Assembly: GCA_958296285.1 (NCBI GenBank)
Contig: OY282459.1
Coordinates: 756,367 to 820,366 of the forward strand
Reading direction: 5' to 3'
DNA: 64,000 nucleotides
Origin: an uncultured Alphaproteobacteria bacterium
GTDB taxonomy: Bacteria > Pseudomonadota > Alphaproteobacteria > JAPOUT01 > G958296285
The position numbers were made by a program, and so were the translations under genes. The notes beneath the pieces are model-generated. The model was given only the letters and a program-made list of their open reading frames with translations. It did not search any database and was not told the origin of the DNA. Positions 17,578 to 27,260 of this stretch are shown in pieces (position 1 is the stretch's first letter; every line of letters starts with the position of its first letter).

Positions 17578-18944
17578 TTTTTGTCTTCTCCCTTCTCCTC
17601 TTTCTCCCCTTTCTCCCCCGCGCCGGTGATGACGGCGATCATCTTATCAGGGTTGAGAAGCCTCCGCGCGGCGCGGAGAACATCTTCGCGGCGGACGCTA
17701 TCAATGAGCCGCCGCCGTCTCGTCCTATAGTCCATGCCCAGCCCCTCGCGCCGCAGATAAAGAAGGTTTTCGGCAAGGCGGAGGCTGCTGTCCAAGCGCA
17801 GATCGTAAGCGCCGATCAGATAGGCTTTGGCATCGGCGAGTTCCGGCGCGGTCGGACCGTCCATCCGCATCGCCCGCATTTCCTCGCGGATCAGGGCGAG
17901 AGTCTCCGCGCCCTGTCCTTGGCGGGTTTGGGTCTGCGCGAGGAAGAGGCCGGCGCGCTTGTGAGGAATGAGCTCAGTGTGGATGTCATAGACCAGCCCG
18001 CCTTGAACGCGGATTCTTCTCATCAGGCGCGAAGACAAGCCGCCTCCCAAAATGCGACTCATCAGCGCGGCGGCGATGAAATCGGGATCGCGCCGCACCA
18101 GTCCCGCGCCCCCGACAATGATGACGTTTTGCGGCTCGTCCCGCGCCACAAGAATGCGCTCGCCTTTGGCGGAAGGCGGTTTCGGAGACGGGAGGGGCGG
18201 CGCTGTGGTTTTTTCGGGCGGCGCGTCTTGACGCGGAGGCGGGAAAATCTCGTCCAGCGCTTTCGCCAGCGCCTCAGGCGTGATCGCGCCGACAACGGCG
18301 ATGGTCAGACGATCGCTCACCAAGAGGGCGCGTCCATGAGAGCGCAGCGCGCGCGGCGTGATGCGTTTCAGCGAATCTTCTCCGCCTTCTTTAATGCGCC
18401 CATAAGGGCGATCGCCGAAGAGCGCCCGCCGAAAAGCGCGCCGCGCCTCCCATTCGGCATATTGCGTCTTTCGCGCCAGATTCAAGAGAATCTGTCGGCG
18501 GATGCGCTCCACCGCTTCCGAGTCAAAACGCGGCTCTCTGACGGCGAGGCGGAGCAGACGAAAAGCCTCCTCCTTCTTTTCGGACAGACTCCGCATGGAG
18601 AGATAAAGCGCGTCATGATCGGCTTGGAAGGAAAGGCGGACGGAATGTTTCTCAAGAGCGGCGCGGAAGCGATCGGCGCCGAGCCGCCCCGCCCCTTCAT
18701 CCAGCAGCCCCGCCGTCAGAAGGGCGATGCCCTCCATGCCTTTCGGATCCAGCCCGGCGCCGCCCTCCCATGCGGCGGCGAGAGAGAGAATCGGAAGGCG
18801 GTGATCTTCCACGAGCCAAGCTTCTATGCCGGCGGCGCTTCGGACTCGGAGAATCTCAAAGCCGCGCGCCTCGGCGTGGAGCGAGAGCATGGCGAGCGCC
18901 CCAAAGAGCGCCCCAAAAAGCGCCAGACCTCCCCGCTTTGTCAT
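17574..18944 (-). CDS. M16 peptidase homologue, non-catalytic subunit
   Basis: This is a 456-residue periplasmic M16-family protein with a Sec signal (about 1-26). The position that holds the zinc motif HxxEH in active members reads GIALLTAGLLDEGAG here, so metal ligands are absent, as in the partner subunits of M16 heterodimers. The C-terminal half keeps GGGLSSRLMRRIRVQGGLVYDI, the substrate-binding R/Y region. A proline-rich linker with a GCGTC..GACGC palindromic insert (about 18219-18234) joins the halves. It overlaps the catalytic subunit gene upstream by ATGA, so equal synthesis is expected. Confidence 0.9.
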   Translation of the reverse strand: MTKRGGLALFGALFGALAMLSLHAEARGFEILRVRSAAGIEAWLVEDHRLPILSLAAAWEGGAGLDPKGMEGIALLTAGLLDEGAGRLGADRFRAALEKHSVRLSFQADHDALYLSMRSLSEKKEEAFRLLRLAVREPRFDSEAVERIRRQILLNLARKTQYAEWEARRAFRRALFGDRPYGRIKEGGEDSLKRITPRALRSHGRALLVSDRLTIAVVGAITPEALAKALDEIFPPPRQDAPPEKTTAPPLPSPKPPSAKGERILVARDEPQNVIIVGGAGLVRRDPDFIAAALMSRILGGGLSSRLMRRIRVQGGLVYDIHTELIPHKRAGLFLAQTQTRQGQGAETLALIREEMRAMRMDGPTAPELADAKAYLIGAYDLRLDSSLRLAENLLYLRREGLGMDYRTRRRRLIDSVRREDVLRAARRLLNPDKMIAVITGAGEKGEKEEKGEDKK

Positions 18945-20338
18945 TGGGGCAAGGGCGCGAGAACGCCGCTGACGGAATTCTCCTCGCGCAAATAACGCCC
19001 GGCGACAAGACGGACTGTCTCAGGCTTGACGGCGGAGACGCGCCGCTGCCATTGATTGAGGCGGGAGGGCGTCAGCCCCGCCGACAGCGCCTGTCCGACA
19101 AGGGAGGCGAGGCGTTTCGGTCTGTCGCGGAGATAAATCCATTCGGCGAGCAATTTTCTTTTCGCCGCCGCGAGCTCCTCTTCGCCGATGCCGTTCTGAA
19201 TGACGTCCGCGATGACCAGATCCATCGCTTTTTCCAACTCGGAGAGGCTGCGCTTCGGCGCGGGATAAGCTTGCAGCCAAAACTCGCCGGGCCCGCGCCG
19301 CAGCGTGGAAAGTCCGGCCGAAGCGCCTGTCGCGACCGCCTCCTCGCGCAGCAGAGTCTTGTAGAAACGATTGACGCGCCCGCCGCCCAAGATTTCTGCC
19401 AGAAGTTCCAGCGCTTCGGCGTGATCGTCAGGCGCGTCTTTGGCGTTGGGGACGAGATAGACCCGCGAGAGCGCCTGATGCCGAACCCGTCCGTCTTGAT
19501 GGGAGACCCGCGCCTTGCCGAATCTCTTTCGCGGAGTCGGGATCGCTTTCGGGGGCGAGACCTCGCCTCTCGCGGCGAGAGCGCCATAGACGCGCCGCGC
19601 CATCGCGCGAGCCTCTTCGGCGGAGAAATCGCCGGAGAGAAGAAGGAGAGCGTTTTCGGGCGCGTAAAATCTTTGATGAAAGCGGAGAGCGTCCGCCCGC
19701 GTGAAGTTTTTGATCGTGGCGGGATAGCCGGAGACAGGGCGCGCGTAAGGATGCGTCCCGTAAAGGGCGGCGCGCATCTTTTCGCGGAGCATCGCGGCAG
19801 GCGAAGCCTCCACCCTTTGCAGCCGCTCTTCCAAGACGACCCCGCGCTCTTTTTCGGCGTCTTTCTCGGAAATCTCCAGCCGCGCCATTCTTCGCGCTTC
19901 CATCCGCATCGCCTCTTCCAGCGCGCGCGGCGCGACATGCTGAAAATAGACGGTCTGATCGGTGGACGTAAAAGCGTTGCTCTCCCCCCCTCGCGCCGCG
20001 ACAAGCGCCGAGAAGCCCGCCTCGCCAAAGCGCGAATCTCGGAACATCAAATGCTCCACATAATGGGCGAGCCCGGCTTTGTCGGGCGTCTCATCCGCCG
20101 CGCCGATCTGATGCCAAAGCATCTGCGTGGCGATCGGGAGACGCGGATTGGGAATGAGAATGACGCGCAGACCATTCTCAAGGTGAAAACTCTCCAAAGA
20201 GATCGGATGGTCTTTTAGAGGAAAGGCGGCGGGGGCGGCGGGGGCGGCGGGGGGCTGCCTCTGGCAGGCGGTCAGCGCCGCGATCAAAAAAGCGGCGAGC
20301 CCTCCTCTCCCAAGCCATCGGGCTGATGAGACGATCAT
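18941..20338 (-). CDS. M16 zinc peptidase lipoprotein, catalytic subunit
   Basis: This is a 465-residue M16 peptidase. The HYVEH zinc/catalytic motif is at about residues 92-96, and a distal Glu ligand is in the segment EKERGVVLEE. The N-terminus is a lipoprotein signal (FLIAALTACQRQ), so the mature protein should be anchored by Cys25. M16 enzymes of this pitrilysin type degrade peptides in the periplasm. The order lspA, DUF3035 lipoprotein, active M16, inactive M16 is conserved in many alphaproteobacteria. An Ala/Pro stretch follows the lipobox. Confidence 0.93.
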   Translation of the reverse strand: MIVSSARWLGRGGLAAFLIAALTACQRQPPAAPAAPAAFPLKDHPISLESFHLENGLRVILIPNPRLPIATQMLWHQIGAADETPDKAGLAHYVEHLMFRDSRFGEAGFSALVAARGGESNAFTSTDQTVYFQHVAPRALEEAMRMEARRMARLEISEKDAEKERGVVLEERLQRVEASPAAMLREKMRAALYGTHPYARPVSGYPATIKNFTRADALRFHQRFYAPENALLLLSGDFSAEEARAMARRVYGALAARGEVSPPKAIPTPRKRFGKARVSHQDGRVRHQALSRVYLVPNAKDAPDDHAEALELLAEILGGGRVNRFYKTLLREEAVATGASAGLSTLRRGPGEFWLQAYPAPKRSLSELEKAMDLVIADVIQNGIGEEELAAAKRKLLAEWIYLRDRPKRLASLVGQALSAGLTPSRLNQWQRRVSAVKPETVRLVAGRYLREENSVSGVLAPLPQ

Positions 20339-20341
20339 GGA

Positions 20342-20809
20342 TTATTTCTGAGATTTTTGGCTTTTTTCCAGCCGCCGCGCTTCAGCCAGCGCGTTCAGAA
20401 TGGCGAGACTGTCGCGATATTGATAGGCGCGACTCTTCGCGTCTTGGTCCAGCAGGGCGCGGATATTGTCCAGCGCCTCCGAGGCTTTGAGGCGCTGCAG
20501 CAGGCGCTTCTCGCCTTCCGAGAGCGCGCGCTCTTTGGAAGCGGTCTGTTGCGGTTGAAGGAGATTTCGCGCTTTGTCTGTCGGCGGGGGCTGCGCGGGG
20601 GCGCTTTTCGCCGGCGGACGCAGAAAAAGTTCCGGCGGCATCGTCAGAGGCGGCGGGTTCGGAATCAGAATCGGATTGACGACGCCGCGATCTTCCGGAA
20701 GACCGATCCAATCGGCGATCCGCGTGCAGCCGCCCAAAAAAAGGCTCAGCGCCAAAAAGAACAACAACCCTGGCGCTCTCCAAAAAAATCGGGAGGAAAA
20801 AATCATCAT
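20342..20809 (-). CDS. DUF3035-family lipoprotein
   Basis: This is a 155-residue lipoprotein with a lipobox at FLGGC (Cys28). The DUF3035 pattern follows: a short segment with PNPILIPNPPPLTMPPEL near 45-60, then a proline-rich linker and a helical C-terminus (SEGEKRLLQRLKASEAL and later). The family is found next to lspA and M16 genes in alphaproteobacteria and has no settled function; an envelope role is likely. It overlaps lspA by 4 bp, and only 3 bp separate it from the M16 gene. Confidence 0.85.
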   Translation of the reverse strand: MMIFSSRFFWRAPGLLFFLALSLFLGGCTRIADWIGLPEDRGVVNPILIPNPPPLTMPPELFLRPPAKSAPAQPPPTDKARNLLQPQQTASKERALSEGEKRLLQRLKASEALDNIRALLDQDAKSRAYQYRDSLAILNALAEARRLEKSQKSQK

Positions 20810-21336
20810 GGGACGCGCTCCTTTCGGCGCTTATGCCGGCTGAACTCGTCTTTGACAAAGATCAAAAAGCCCAGCGTGATGGCGATGTCGGCGACATTGA
20901 ATATATACCAGTAAAAGCCGAAAGCGTGGAGACTAAAAAAATCGGCGACCGCGCCATGCGCGATCCTGTCGCAGAGATTGCCGGCCGCGCCCCCCAAAAT
21001 CAGACTGATCCCGACAATCCGCGCCGTCTCGTCTTTGTCGGTGGCGGCGAGCCATATCCAAAACCATGTCATGGCGAGGAGCGCCACGAGAATCAGCGCC
21101 AGCCTCCCGCTCAAAGTTTCGGCTTGGAACCAGCCATAGCTGACGCCCTTGTTCCATCCCATGACGATATCCAAAAAGGGCGCGAGCGCGATCCTCGGCG
21201 GCTGATAATCCTTGAGGAGTTGAATGAGAAAAATCTTGGAAAGCTGATCGGCGGCGAAAGCGGCGAGCGCGATGAGAAGCCCCTGTCGGCAGGATTCGCC
21301 CCAGAGCGGAAGGCGGCGGAAAAGCGACCCCGTCAT
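20806..21336 (-). CDS. lspA: Signal peptidase II (lipoprotein signal peptidase)
   Basis: LspA removes the signal peptide from diacylated prolipoproteins in the inner membrane. Four membrane spans are visible, with the aspartyl protease motifs VGISLILGGAAGNLCDRI (first Asp) and VADFFSLHAF plus FNVADIAIT (second Asp). The start is ATG 21336, in an ATGA overlap with the ileS stop; longer upstream frames run inside ileS. At 176 residues it has normal length. Its neighbours downstream are two lipoproteins, which are natural substrates. Confidence 0.95.
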   Translation of the reverse strand: MTGSLFRRLPLWGESCRQGLLIALAAFAADQLSKIFLIQLLKDYQPPRIALAPFLDIVMGWNKGVSYGWFQAETLSGRLALILVALLAMTWFWIWLAATDKDETARIVGISLILGGAAGNLCDRIAHGAVADFFSLHAFGFYWYIFNVADIAITLGFLIFVKDEFSRHKRRKERVP

Positions 21337-24179
21337 CGCGCCCGCCGCCATCTTTGAACGCTTTCGGCGTCCCGCCGCGAAAGATCGGGATGGGCGGGAA
21401 TCGTCCCGACTTCCGGGAGAATCTTCCAAGATCGCTGGCAGCGATTCCCTCGCGCAGGCTTGACGAGAACCGCCAAATCGGGATCGCTCTCCAAACGGAA
21501 AGCCTCTTGAGGCGGAGAGGCTTGATGAAGCGCGCATTGGGACGTGATCGCGATCTCCGCCATATCCACGCTTTTGAGAATGCGCGCGTCCTTCTCATCC
21601 TTGAGATAGATTTCGGCGGCGGCGTCCAAACTGGAGCCGATCGCGCCCGCCTTTCGCGCTTCTTCCAAGGCGGCGGTCAGAATCTGGCGGATTTCCAAGA
21701 TTCGCCGCCATTTTTCGTCCAAAGCCTTGTCCTGCCACTCTTTCGGGATTTCGGGAAAGAGTCGCAAATGGACGGAAGAATCGGCGGCGGCGGCAGCGGC
21801 GGCGGGCGCGTCATGGCGGGCGAGCCACGCCTCCTCCGCCGTGAAGGCCAGAACCGGCGCCAGCCACGCCGACAGGCAGGAGAAGAGACTGTCCAGCACG
21901 CTCCGACAGGCGCGGCGGCGCGAAGAAGAGAGAGAATCGCAATAAAGCGCGTCCTTGCGAATGTCAAAATAAAGAGACGAGAGATCCATCGTGATCAAAG
22001 CCAGAATTTCCTGCATGACTCTCTGAAAGCGGAAAGTTTGATAGGCATGATGAACGGCGCGCCCCCTCTCGGACAGCCGATGGAGAATCCAGCGCTCCAA
22101 TTCGGGCATTTCGTCATAAGGGAGGCGCTCTTTTTCCGAAAAGCCGTCAAGATTGCCCAGCAGAAAGCGGAAGCCGTTGCGAATCTTGCGATAGGATTCG
22201 CTCACGGATTTCATAATCTCTTCGGAGAAGCGCATATCTTCGGTGGCGTCCGCCGAGGCGATCCAGAGGCGGATCAGTTCCGCGCCCCGTCTGTCGGCGA
22301 TCTCCATCACATCCACGCTGTTCCCCAAAGATTTGGACATTTTGCGCCCCTCCCCGTCCAGCACGAAGCCGTGAGTCAAGACCGCCTCATAGGGCGCGCC
22401 GCCGCCTCGGGCGCACGCCAACAGCAGCGAAGATTGAAACCATCCCCGATGCTGATCCGACCCTTCCAAATAAAGCGAGGCGGGCAGACGCAAATCCGCG
22501 CGATCCTCCAAGACGAAGCGATGAGTCGCCCCGGATTCAAACCAGACATCCAAAATATCCTCCACTTTTCGCCAATCTTTCGGATCATGGCGGCTGCCTA
22601 AAAACTCTCGCGCCGGCGTCTCAAACCAAGCGTCCGATCCTCTTTGGCGGACGGCTTGGACGATTCGGGCGTTCACCGCCTCATCTCGCAGAAGCGCGCG
22701 GCTCTTTTCATGAACGAAGAGGGTCAGCGGCACGCCCCAAACGCGCTGCCGCGAGACGACCCAATCGGGACGGCTTTCCACCATGGAGGCGAGGCGGCGC
22801 TCTCCCTGTTTCGGATGCCAGACGGTCTTGGCGATCTCGCGGAGCGCCTTTTGGCGAAGCCCGTCTTTCTCCATGCTGATGAACCATTGCGGAGTCGCGC
22901 GGAAGATGACCGGCGCTTTGGATCGCCAAGAATGCGGATAATCATGGCGGAGTTTGCCTTTGGCGAAGAGCGCGCCGCTTGCCTTTAAGGCGTTGAGGAT
23001 TTTCTGATTGGCGTCCCCTTCGCCGCCCTTTTTGTCCATGACGCGGCAGCCGGCGAAAAGGGGGACGGCGGCGCGAAAGACGCCTTCATCGTCCAGCGTG
23101 TCGGGGGTCTCCAGCTGATGTTTCGCGCCCAGTTCAAAATCGTCGCGCCCATGTCCGGGCGCGATATGGACGAAGCCCGTGCCTGCGTCATCGGCGACAA
23201 AATCGGCTTTCAAAACGGGGACGGGGAAGTCATAGCCTTCGCCATGGAAGGGATGGCGGAGCGTCAGCGCTTCGGGATTTCTTATCTCGCCCAAGCGCGT
23301 GAGGCGGCATTCTCCTGCTTCTGCCACCGCCGAGGCGCGCTTGTCGGCGATGATGATCCTTTCGCCCTTCGCCTCGTAGATTCCATAAGAGATGCGCTTT
23401 GAAAAGGCGACCGCGCGATTGCCGGGGAGCGTCCAAGGCGTTGTCGTCCAAATGAGGAGCGAGGCGGGCTTGCCGTCCAAGCCCTCGGCGACAGGGAAGC
23501 GGACGAAGACAGTCTCCGAGACGCGCTCGCGATATTCCACTTCGGCTTCGGCGAGGGCGGTTTTTTCCACGACCGACCACATGACCGGCTTTAGGCTTCT
23601 ATAGAGCGCGCCCTGCATGGCGATATGGAGACAGGTCTCCACGATGCGCGCCTCCGCCTCGGGCGACATGGTGAGATAGGGATTCTCCCAATCGCCGATG
23701 ACGCCCAAACGCTGAAATTGCGCGCGCTGCGCGCCGATCCAATGGAGAGCGAAGTCGCGGCATTCTTTTCGGAGCTTTTCGCGGGGGATGTCCTCCTTCT
23801 TGACGCCTTTGGCGCGGTGCTTTTCCTCCACCTGCCATTCTATCGGAAGCCCGTGGCAGTCCCAGCCCGGGACATAGACGGCGTTCCTGCCCATCATTTG
23901 CTGCGAGCGGTTGACCACATCCTTGAGAATCTTATTGAGCGCTGTCCCCAGATGCACAGCGCCGTTGGCGTAAGGCGGCCCGTCATGGAGGATGAAGGGG
24001 GGGCGGGCTTTGGCGTCTTCGCGGAGTCTTGAATAGAGGCTCATCTTGTCCCATCGGGCGAGGAGGGTTTTCTCAAGCTGCGGCAGTCCCGCCTTCATCG
24101 GAAAGGCGGTTTTCGGCAGAAGGAGCGTGTCGCGATATTTATGCTTGTCGGTTTCGGGTTTCGTCATGGCGCTCCTCAT
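21333..24179 (-). CDS. ileS: Isoleucyl-tRNA synthetase
   Basis: This class I synthetase charges tRNA-Ile and edits valine. The HIGH-type motif is in DGPPYANGAVHLGTALNK, the KMSKS motif in EGRKMSKSLGNSVDV, and the CP1 editing domain in LLIWTTTPWTLPGNRAVAF. The anticodon domain starts near residue 660. At 948 residues it fits the bacterial type. The start may be 24179 (ATGA overlap with ilvE) or Met5 (24167), which has GAGGAG four bases upstream. The C-terminal region keeps only traces of a zinc finger, which I did not verify. It is followed by overlapping lspA. Confidence 0.97.
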   Translation of the reverse strand: MRSAMTKPETDKHKYRDTLLLPKTAFPMKAGLPQLEKTLLARWDKMSLYSRLREDAKARPPFILHDGPPYANGAVHLGTALNKILKDVVNRSQQMMGRNAVYVPGWDCHGLPIEWQVEEKHRAKGVKKEDIPREKLRKECRDFALHWIGAQRAQFQRLGVIGDWENPYLTMSPEAEARIVETCLHIAMQGALYRSLKPVMWSVVEKTALAEAEVEYRERVSETVFVRFPVAEGLDGKPASLLIWTTTPWTLPGNRAVAFSKRISYGIYEAKGERIIIADKRASAVAEAGECRLTRLGEIRNPEALTLRHPFHGEGYDFPVPVLKADFVADDAGTGFVHIAPGHGRDDFELGAKHQLETPDTLDDEGVFRAAVPLFAGCRVMDKKGGEGDANQKILNALKASGALFAKGKLRHDYPHSWRSKAPVIFRATPQWFISMEKDGLRQKALREIAKTVWHPKQGERRLASMVESRPDWVVSRQRVWGVPLTLFVHEKSRALLRDEAVNARIVQAVRQRGSDAWFETPAREFLGSRHDPKDWRKVEDILDVWFESGATHRFVLEDRADLRLPASLYLEGSDQHRGWFQSSLLLACARGGGAPYEAVLTHGFVLDGEGRKMSKSLGNSVDVMEIADRRGAELIRLWIASADATEDMRFSEEIMKSVSESYRKIRNGFRFLLGNLDGFSEKERLPYDEMPELERWILHRLSERGRAVHHAYQTFRFQRVMQEILALITMDLSSLYFDIRKDALYCDSLSSSRRRACRSVLDSLFSCLSAWLAPVLAFTAEEAWLARHDAPAAAAAAADSSVHLRLFPEIPKEWQDKALDEKWRRILEIRQILTAALEEARKAGAIGSSLDAAAEIYLKDEKDARILKSVDMAEIAITSQCALHQASPPQEAFRLESDPDLAVLVKPARGNRCQRSWKILPEVGTIPAHPDLSRRDAESVQRWRRAR

Positions 24180-25093
24180 TCGCCCTTTGAGGCGGGGCGT
24201 CTTGACGCGGGGGCGGCGGGGCGTCGGCGCACGAGCGCCGTATAGTCCTGCATCAAGGTCTTGGTGATCGGGCCCGGGCGGAAGCGATGCCGACCAATCT
24301 CAGAGACCGCCGTTACTTCGGCGGCGGTTCCGGTGATGAAACATTCTGAGAAATCGCCGAGCTCTTCAGGCTTGATGCGGCGCTCGCGCACCTCCATTTG
24401 GCGCGCGCGCGCCAAATCCATCACGACTCGCCGCGTGATTCCGTCCAAGAAGCAGTCGGGGATCGGGGTGTGCAAAACGCCGTCTTTAATGAGAAAGATA
24501 TTCGCGCCGGTCGTCTCGGCGACAAGCCCGCGATAATCCAGCATCAGCGCATCGGCATAGCCCTTATTTTCGGCGGCGTGCTTGGCGAGGGTGCAGATCA
24601 TGTAAAGCCCGGAGGCTTTGCTCTTCGCCGGAATGCTTTTTGGCGAAGGACGCCGCCATTCGGCGATGTCCAGCCTGATCCCGCGCATCCGCTCTTCGGG
24701 ATCAAAATAGGACGGCCATGCCCAAACGGCGACAGCCAAATGAATGACCGTCTTTTGCGCCGAGACCCCCATCATTTCAGCGCCGCGCCACGCGATCGGA
24801 CGCACATAGCCGTCCTCTATCCCCTGCGCGCGGACAGTGGCGCGGCACGCCTCATCCACCTCCTCCATGCTGTAGGGAATCGTCATTTGCATAAGTTTCG
24901 CCGATTCAAACAGACGCTCCGTATGAGCGCGGAGTTTGAAAATCTCGCCCCCATAAAGCCGCTCGCCCTCAAAGACCGCGCTCGCATAGTGGAGCGCGTG
25001 GGAGAGGAGGTGGAGTTTCGCCTCCCGCCACGGCACGAGTTCGCCGTCCAGCCAAATCGTTCCGTCCCGATTGTCAAAAGGAGGATCGTCCAT
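24176..25093 (-). CDS. ilvE: Branched-chain amino acid aminotransferase
   Basis: This fold-type IV PLP enzyme transfers amino groups to branched-chain keto acids. Typical blocks are LHYASAVFEGERLY, the PLP-lysine region PAKSKASGLY (Lys about 159), ADALMLDYRGLVAETTGANIF, ITRRVVMDLARA and ECFITGTAAEVTAV. At 305 residues it is standard. It heads the ilvE-ileS-lspA run, coupled to ileS by an ATGA overlap. The extreme C-terminus (RRRPAAPASRRPASKGE) is coded by a GCGTCTTGACGC palindromic insert (near 24187-24210), which has extended the protein beyond its usual end. Confidence 0.95.
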   Translation of the reverse strand: MDDPPFDNRDGTIWLDGELVPWREAKLHLLSHALHYASAVFEGERLYGGEIFKLRAHTERLFESAKLMQMTIPYSMEEVDEACRATVRAQGIEDGYVRPIAWRGAEMMGVSAQKTVIHLAVAVWAWPSYFDPEERMRGIRLDIAEWRRPSPKSIPAKSKASGLYMICTLAKHAAENKGYADALMLDYRGLVAETTGANIFLIKDGVLHTPIPDCFLDGITRRVVMDLARARQMEVRERRIKPEELGDFSECFITGTAAEVTAVSEIGRHRFRPGPITKTLMQDYTALVRRRPAAPASRRPASKGE

Positions 25094-25211
25094 CCCAAGC
25101 CCTCCGAAGCAAAGCGATGCTCTGCCCTTTCGCCGATCCGCCTTGATGGCGTATGATGGCGTGGATTGTCAATATGCGGCGCGATGCCCAAAAAGAGAGA
25201 GAACGGAGAAG

Positions 25212-25943
25212 ATGATCCACGCGGAGAGCGAAGCGCCAGCGATCGGCCATGAGAGCGCGCATATTCTCGTCATTGACGATGATCTGCGCCTTCAGCGCCT
25301 CCTGATTCGCTATTTGCGAAATCACGGCTATCGCGTGACGGCGGTCGCCAACGCCGAGAGCGCCGCGCGCAAAATGAAAGCCCTATGGTTTGACGTCCTG
25401 ATTTTGGACGTGATGATGCCCGGCAAAAGCGGTCTGGATTTCGCGCGGGAGCTGGAGGGCGAGACGTCTCCGCCCATTCTGATGCTGACGGCGCGCGCCG
25501 AAAGCGAGAATCGCATCGCCGGTCTGGAGGCGGGGGTGGAGGATTATCTCGCCAAGCCCTTTGAGCCGCGCGAGCTGCTTCTTCGGATTCGGAGGATTCT
25601 GCGCCGCCGCCCGATCACGAATCACGCGCCGGGAGCCGAGATCGCTTTGGGCGCGTGCCTTTATAATCCGGAAACGGGCGATATTCTCCGAGACGAAAGG
25701 CCTGTGCGTCTGACCTATCGGGAGCGCCGCCTTCTTGAGAAGTTTCTCGCCGCGCCGGGGCGCGTCTTCTCGCGCGGCGCGCTGACGGGAGAGGATCAGA
25801 CCTCGCCCCGCGCCGTGGATCTGCGCGTCAATCGGCTGCGCCGCAAGATAGAGAAAGATCCGCGCCAGCCTCTTTGTCTGCAGACTGTGCGGGGTCGGGG
25901 CTATATGCTGCGGCTCGGCGGCAGAGCGGGGGCGGGGGGCTGA
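25212..25943 (+). CDS. OmpR-type response regulator
   Basis: This DNA-binding regulator is divergent from ilvE. The receiver domain (about 15-125) has the acidic pair IDDD, the phospho-acceptor Asp in LILDVMMPG, Thr in LMLTAR and Lys in YLAKPF. The winged-helix output domain (about 140-235) shows LTYRERRLLEKFLAAPGRVFSR and the AVDLRVNRLRRKIE / VRGRGYML elements. The start is ATG 25212 with GGAGA just upstream. The sensor kinase follows 2 bp later. OmpR/EnvZ-like by architecture; whether it controls the downstream envelope genes is inference from position. Confidence 0.93.
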   Translation: MIHAESEAPAIGHESAHILVIDDDLRLQRLLIRYLRNHGYRVTAVANAESAARKMKALWFDVLILDVMMPGKSGLDFARELEGETSPPILMLTARAESENRIAGLEAGVEDYLAKPFEPRELLLRIRRILRRRPITNHAPGAEIALGACLYNPETGDILRDERPVRLTYRERRLLEKFLAAPGRVFSRGALTGEDQTSPRAVDLRVNRLRRKIEKDPRQPLCLQTVRGRGYMLRLGGRAGAGG

Positions 25944-25945
25944 TT

Positions 25946-27256
25946 ATGGCGGCGCTGCGGCAATTTCTTCCGCGCAGGCTTTACAGCCGCTCTTTGCTGA
26001 TTGTCGTCCTGCCGATGCTGCTTTTGCAGATCGCGCTGACCTATGTTTTCCTAGAGCGCCATTGGGACAGAGTAACGCGGCGTCTTGCCGACGCCACCGC
26101 CGGCGAAGCCGTGCTGCTGCGCGCGCTTTACGATCGGGAGGGCGGAAATGTCTCGCGCGCGGCGATCGCGCGATGGGCGCGTGAGACGATGGAAATGGAG
26201 ATGCGCTTCACGCCAAAAGCCTCTCTTGAGACGCCGTCCTCCATTTCCGATTTTCTTCCTCATGCCGCGCTGGCGCAATCTTTGCGGCGGAGAGATCGGA
26301 CGCTCCGCTTCCATATCGCGCCGTCCGGCGAAAAGGCGGTTCTCATGCGCTTCGCGCTTCCTGACGGCGTTTTGGCGATCACGACTCCTCTGCGCCGCGT
26401 TTATGCCACCAAGAGTCAAGTTTTCATCCTTTGGATGTATTGTCTTTCTTTCGCGTTTTTGGCGATCTCGGTTCTTTTTTTGAGGAATCAGATTCGTCCG
26501 ATTGAGCGTCTGTCCGAGGCGGCGCGGCGTTTCGGGAGAGGTCAGGAGGTCGGGTCTCTCCGCGTCTCCGGCGCTTATGAGGTGCGCGAGGCGACAATCG
26601 CTTTTTTGGAGATGCGGCGGCGCATTCAGCGTCATATCTTGCAGCGCACCGAGTTTCTCGCCGGGGTGAGCCACGACATGCGCACCCCTCTGACCCGAAT
26701 GCGTCTTCAGGCCGAGATGCTGGAAGGCGAGGCGCGCGAATCCCTGAAGGCGGACATTGCCGAAATGGAAAAGATGCTGGAATCCTATTTGGACTTCGCC
26801 AAAGGGGCGGCGGCGGAAGAGTCGCCCAAAAATGTGGATTTGGAGGATTTCTTGGGCGCGATCAGGGCGAATCCGTCATGGCGCGACAGGGTGGAGCTTC
26901 TGCCTCCCGCCAAAGTTCTAAAAGCGTCCATCGCCGAGGGGACGGTGCGGCGCTGTTTGGAGAATCTTCTCTCCAACGCCTCCTCTTATGCGAGCCGCGC
27001 TTGGATTTCGGCGCTCCGCCGCGGCAGACGCATAGAGATTCTGGTGGATGATGACGGGCCGGGCATTGACGAGAAAGATCGGGAGCGCGCGTTCCGTCCT
27101 TTTCAGAGGCTGGAGAGTTCGCGCGAGCCGAATCGCCCAGGGACAGGTCTGGGCTTGACGATCGCGCGCGACATGGCGCGCGGACAGGGCGGAGATTTGA
27201 CGCTGGAAGATTCGCCCCGCGGAGGCTTGCGCGCGCGCCTATGGCTGCCATGCTGA
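25946..27256 (+). CDS. EnvZ-like sensor histidine kinase
   Basis: This is a 436-residue kinase. It has an N-terminal membrane span (LLIVVLPMLLLQIALTYVF), a periplasmic sensor of about 110 residues, a second span (FILWMYCLSFAFLAISVLF) and a HAMP linker (RPIERLSEAARRFGRG). The H-box FLAGVSHDMRTPLTRMRL holds the phosphorylated His, and the ATPase domain has N-box NLLSNASSY, DDDGPGID and GTGLGLTIA. EnvZ-family members share the SHDMRTPLTRMRL form. It pairs with the response regulator immediately upstream. Confidence 0.93.
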   Translation: MAALRQFLPRRLYSRSLLIVVLPMLLLQIALTYVFLERHWDRVTRRLADATAGEAVLLRALYDREGGNVSRAAIARWARETMEMEMRFTPKASLETPSSISDFLPHAALAQSLRRRDRTLRFHIAPSGEKAVLMRFALPDGVLAITTPLRRVYATKSQVFILWMYCLSFAFLAISVLFLRNQIRPIERLSEAARRFGRGQEVGSLRVSGAYEVREATIAFLEMRRRIQRHILQRTEFLAGVSHDMRTPLTRMRLQAEMLEGEARESLKADIAEMEKMLESYLDFAKGAAAEESPKNVDLEDFLGAIRANPSWRDRVELLPPAKVLKASIAEGTVRRCLENLLSNASSYASRAWISALRRGRRIEILVDDDGPGIDEKDRERAFRPFQRLESSREPNRPGTGLGLTIARDMARGQGGDLTLEDSPRGGLRARLWLPC

Positions 27257-27260
27257 CGCC

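Noticed and set aside
18770..20218. 482-codon plus-strand frame opposite the M16 peptidase genes
   Set aside because: Both minus-strand genes are certain M16 members; the opposite frame is an Arg-rich shadow.
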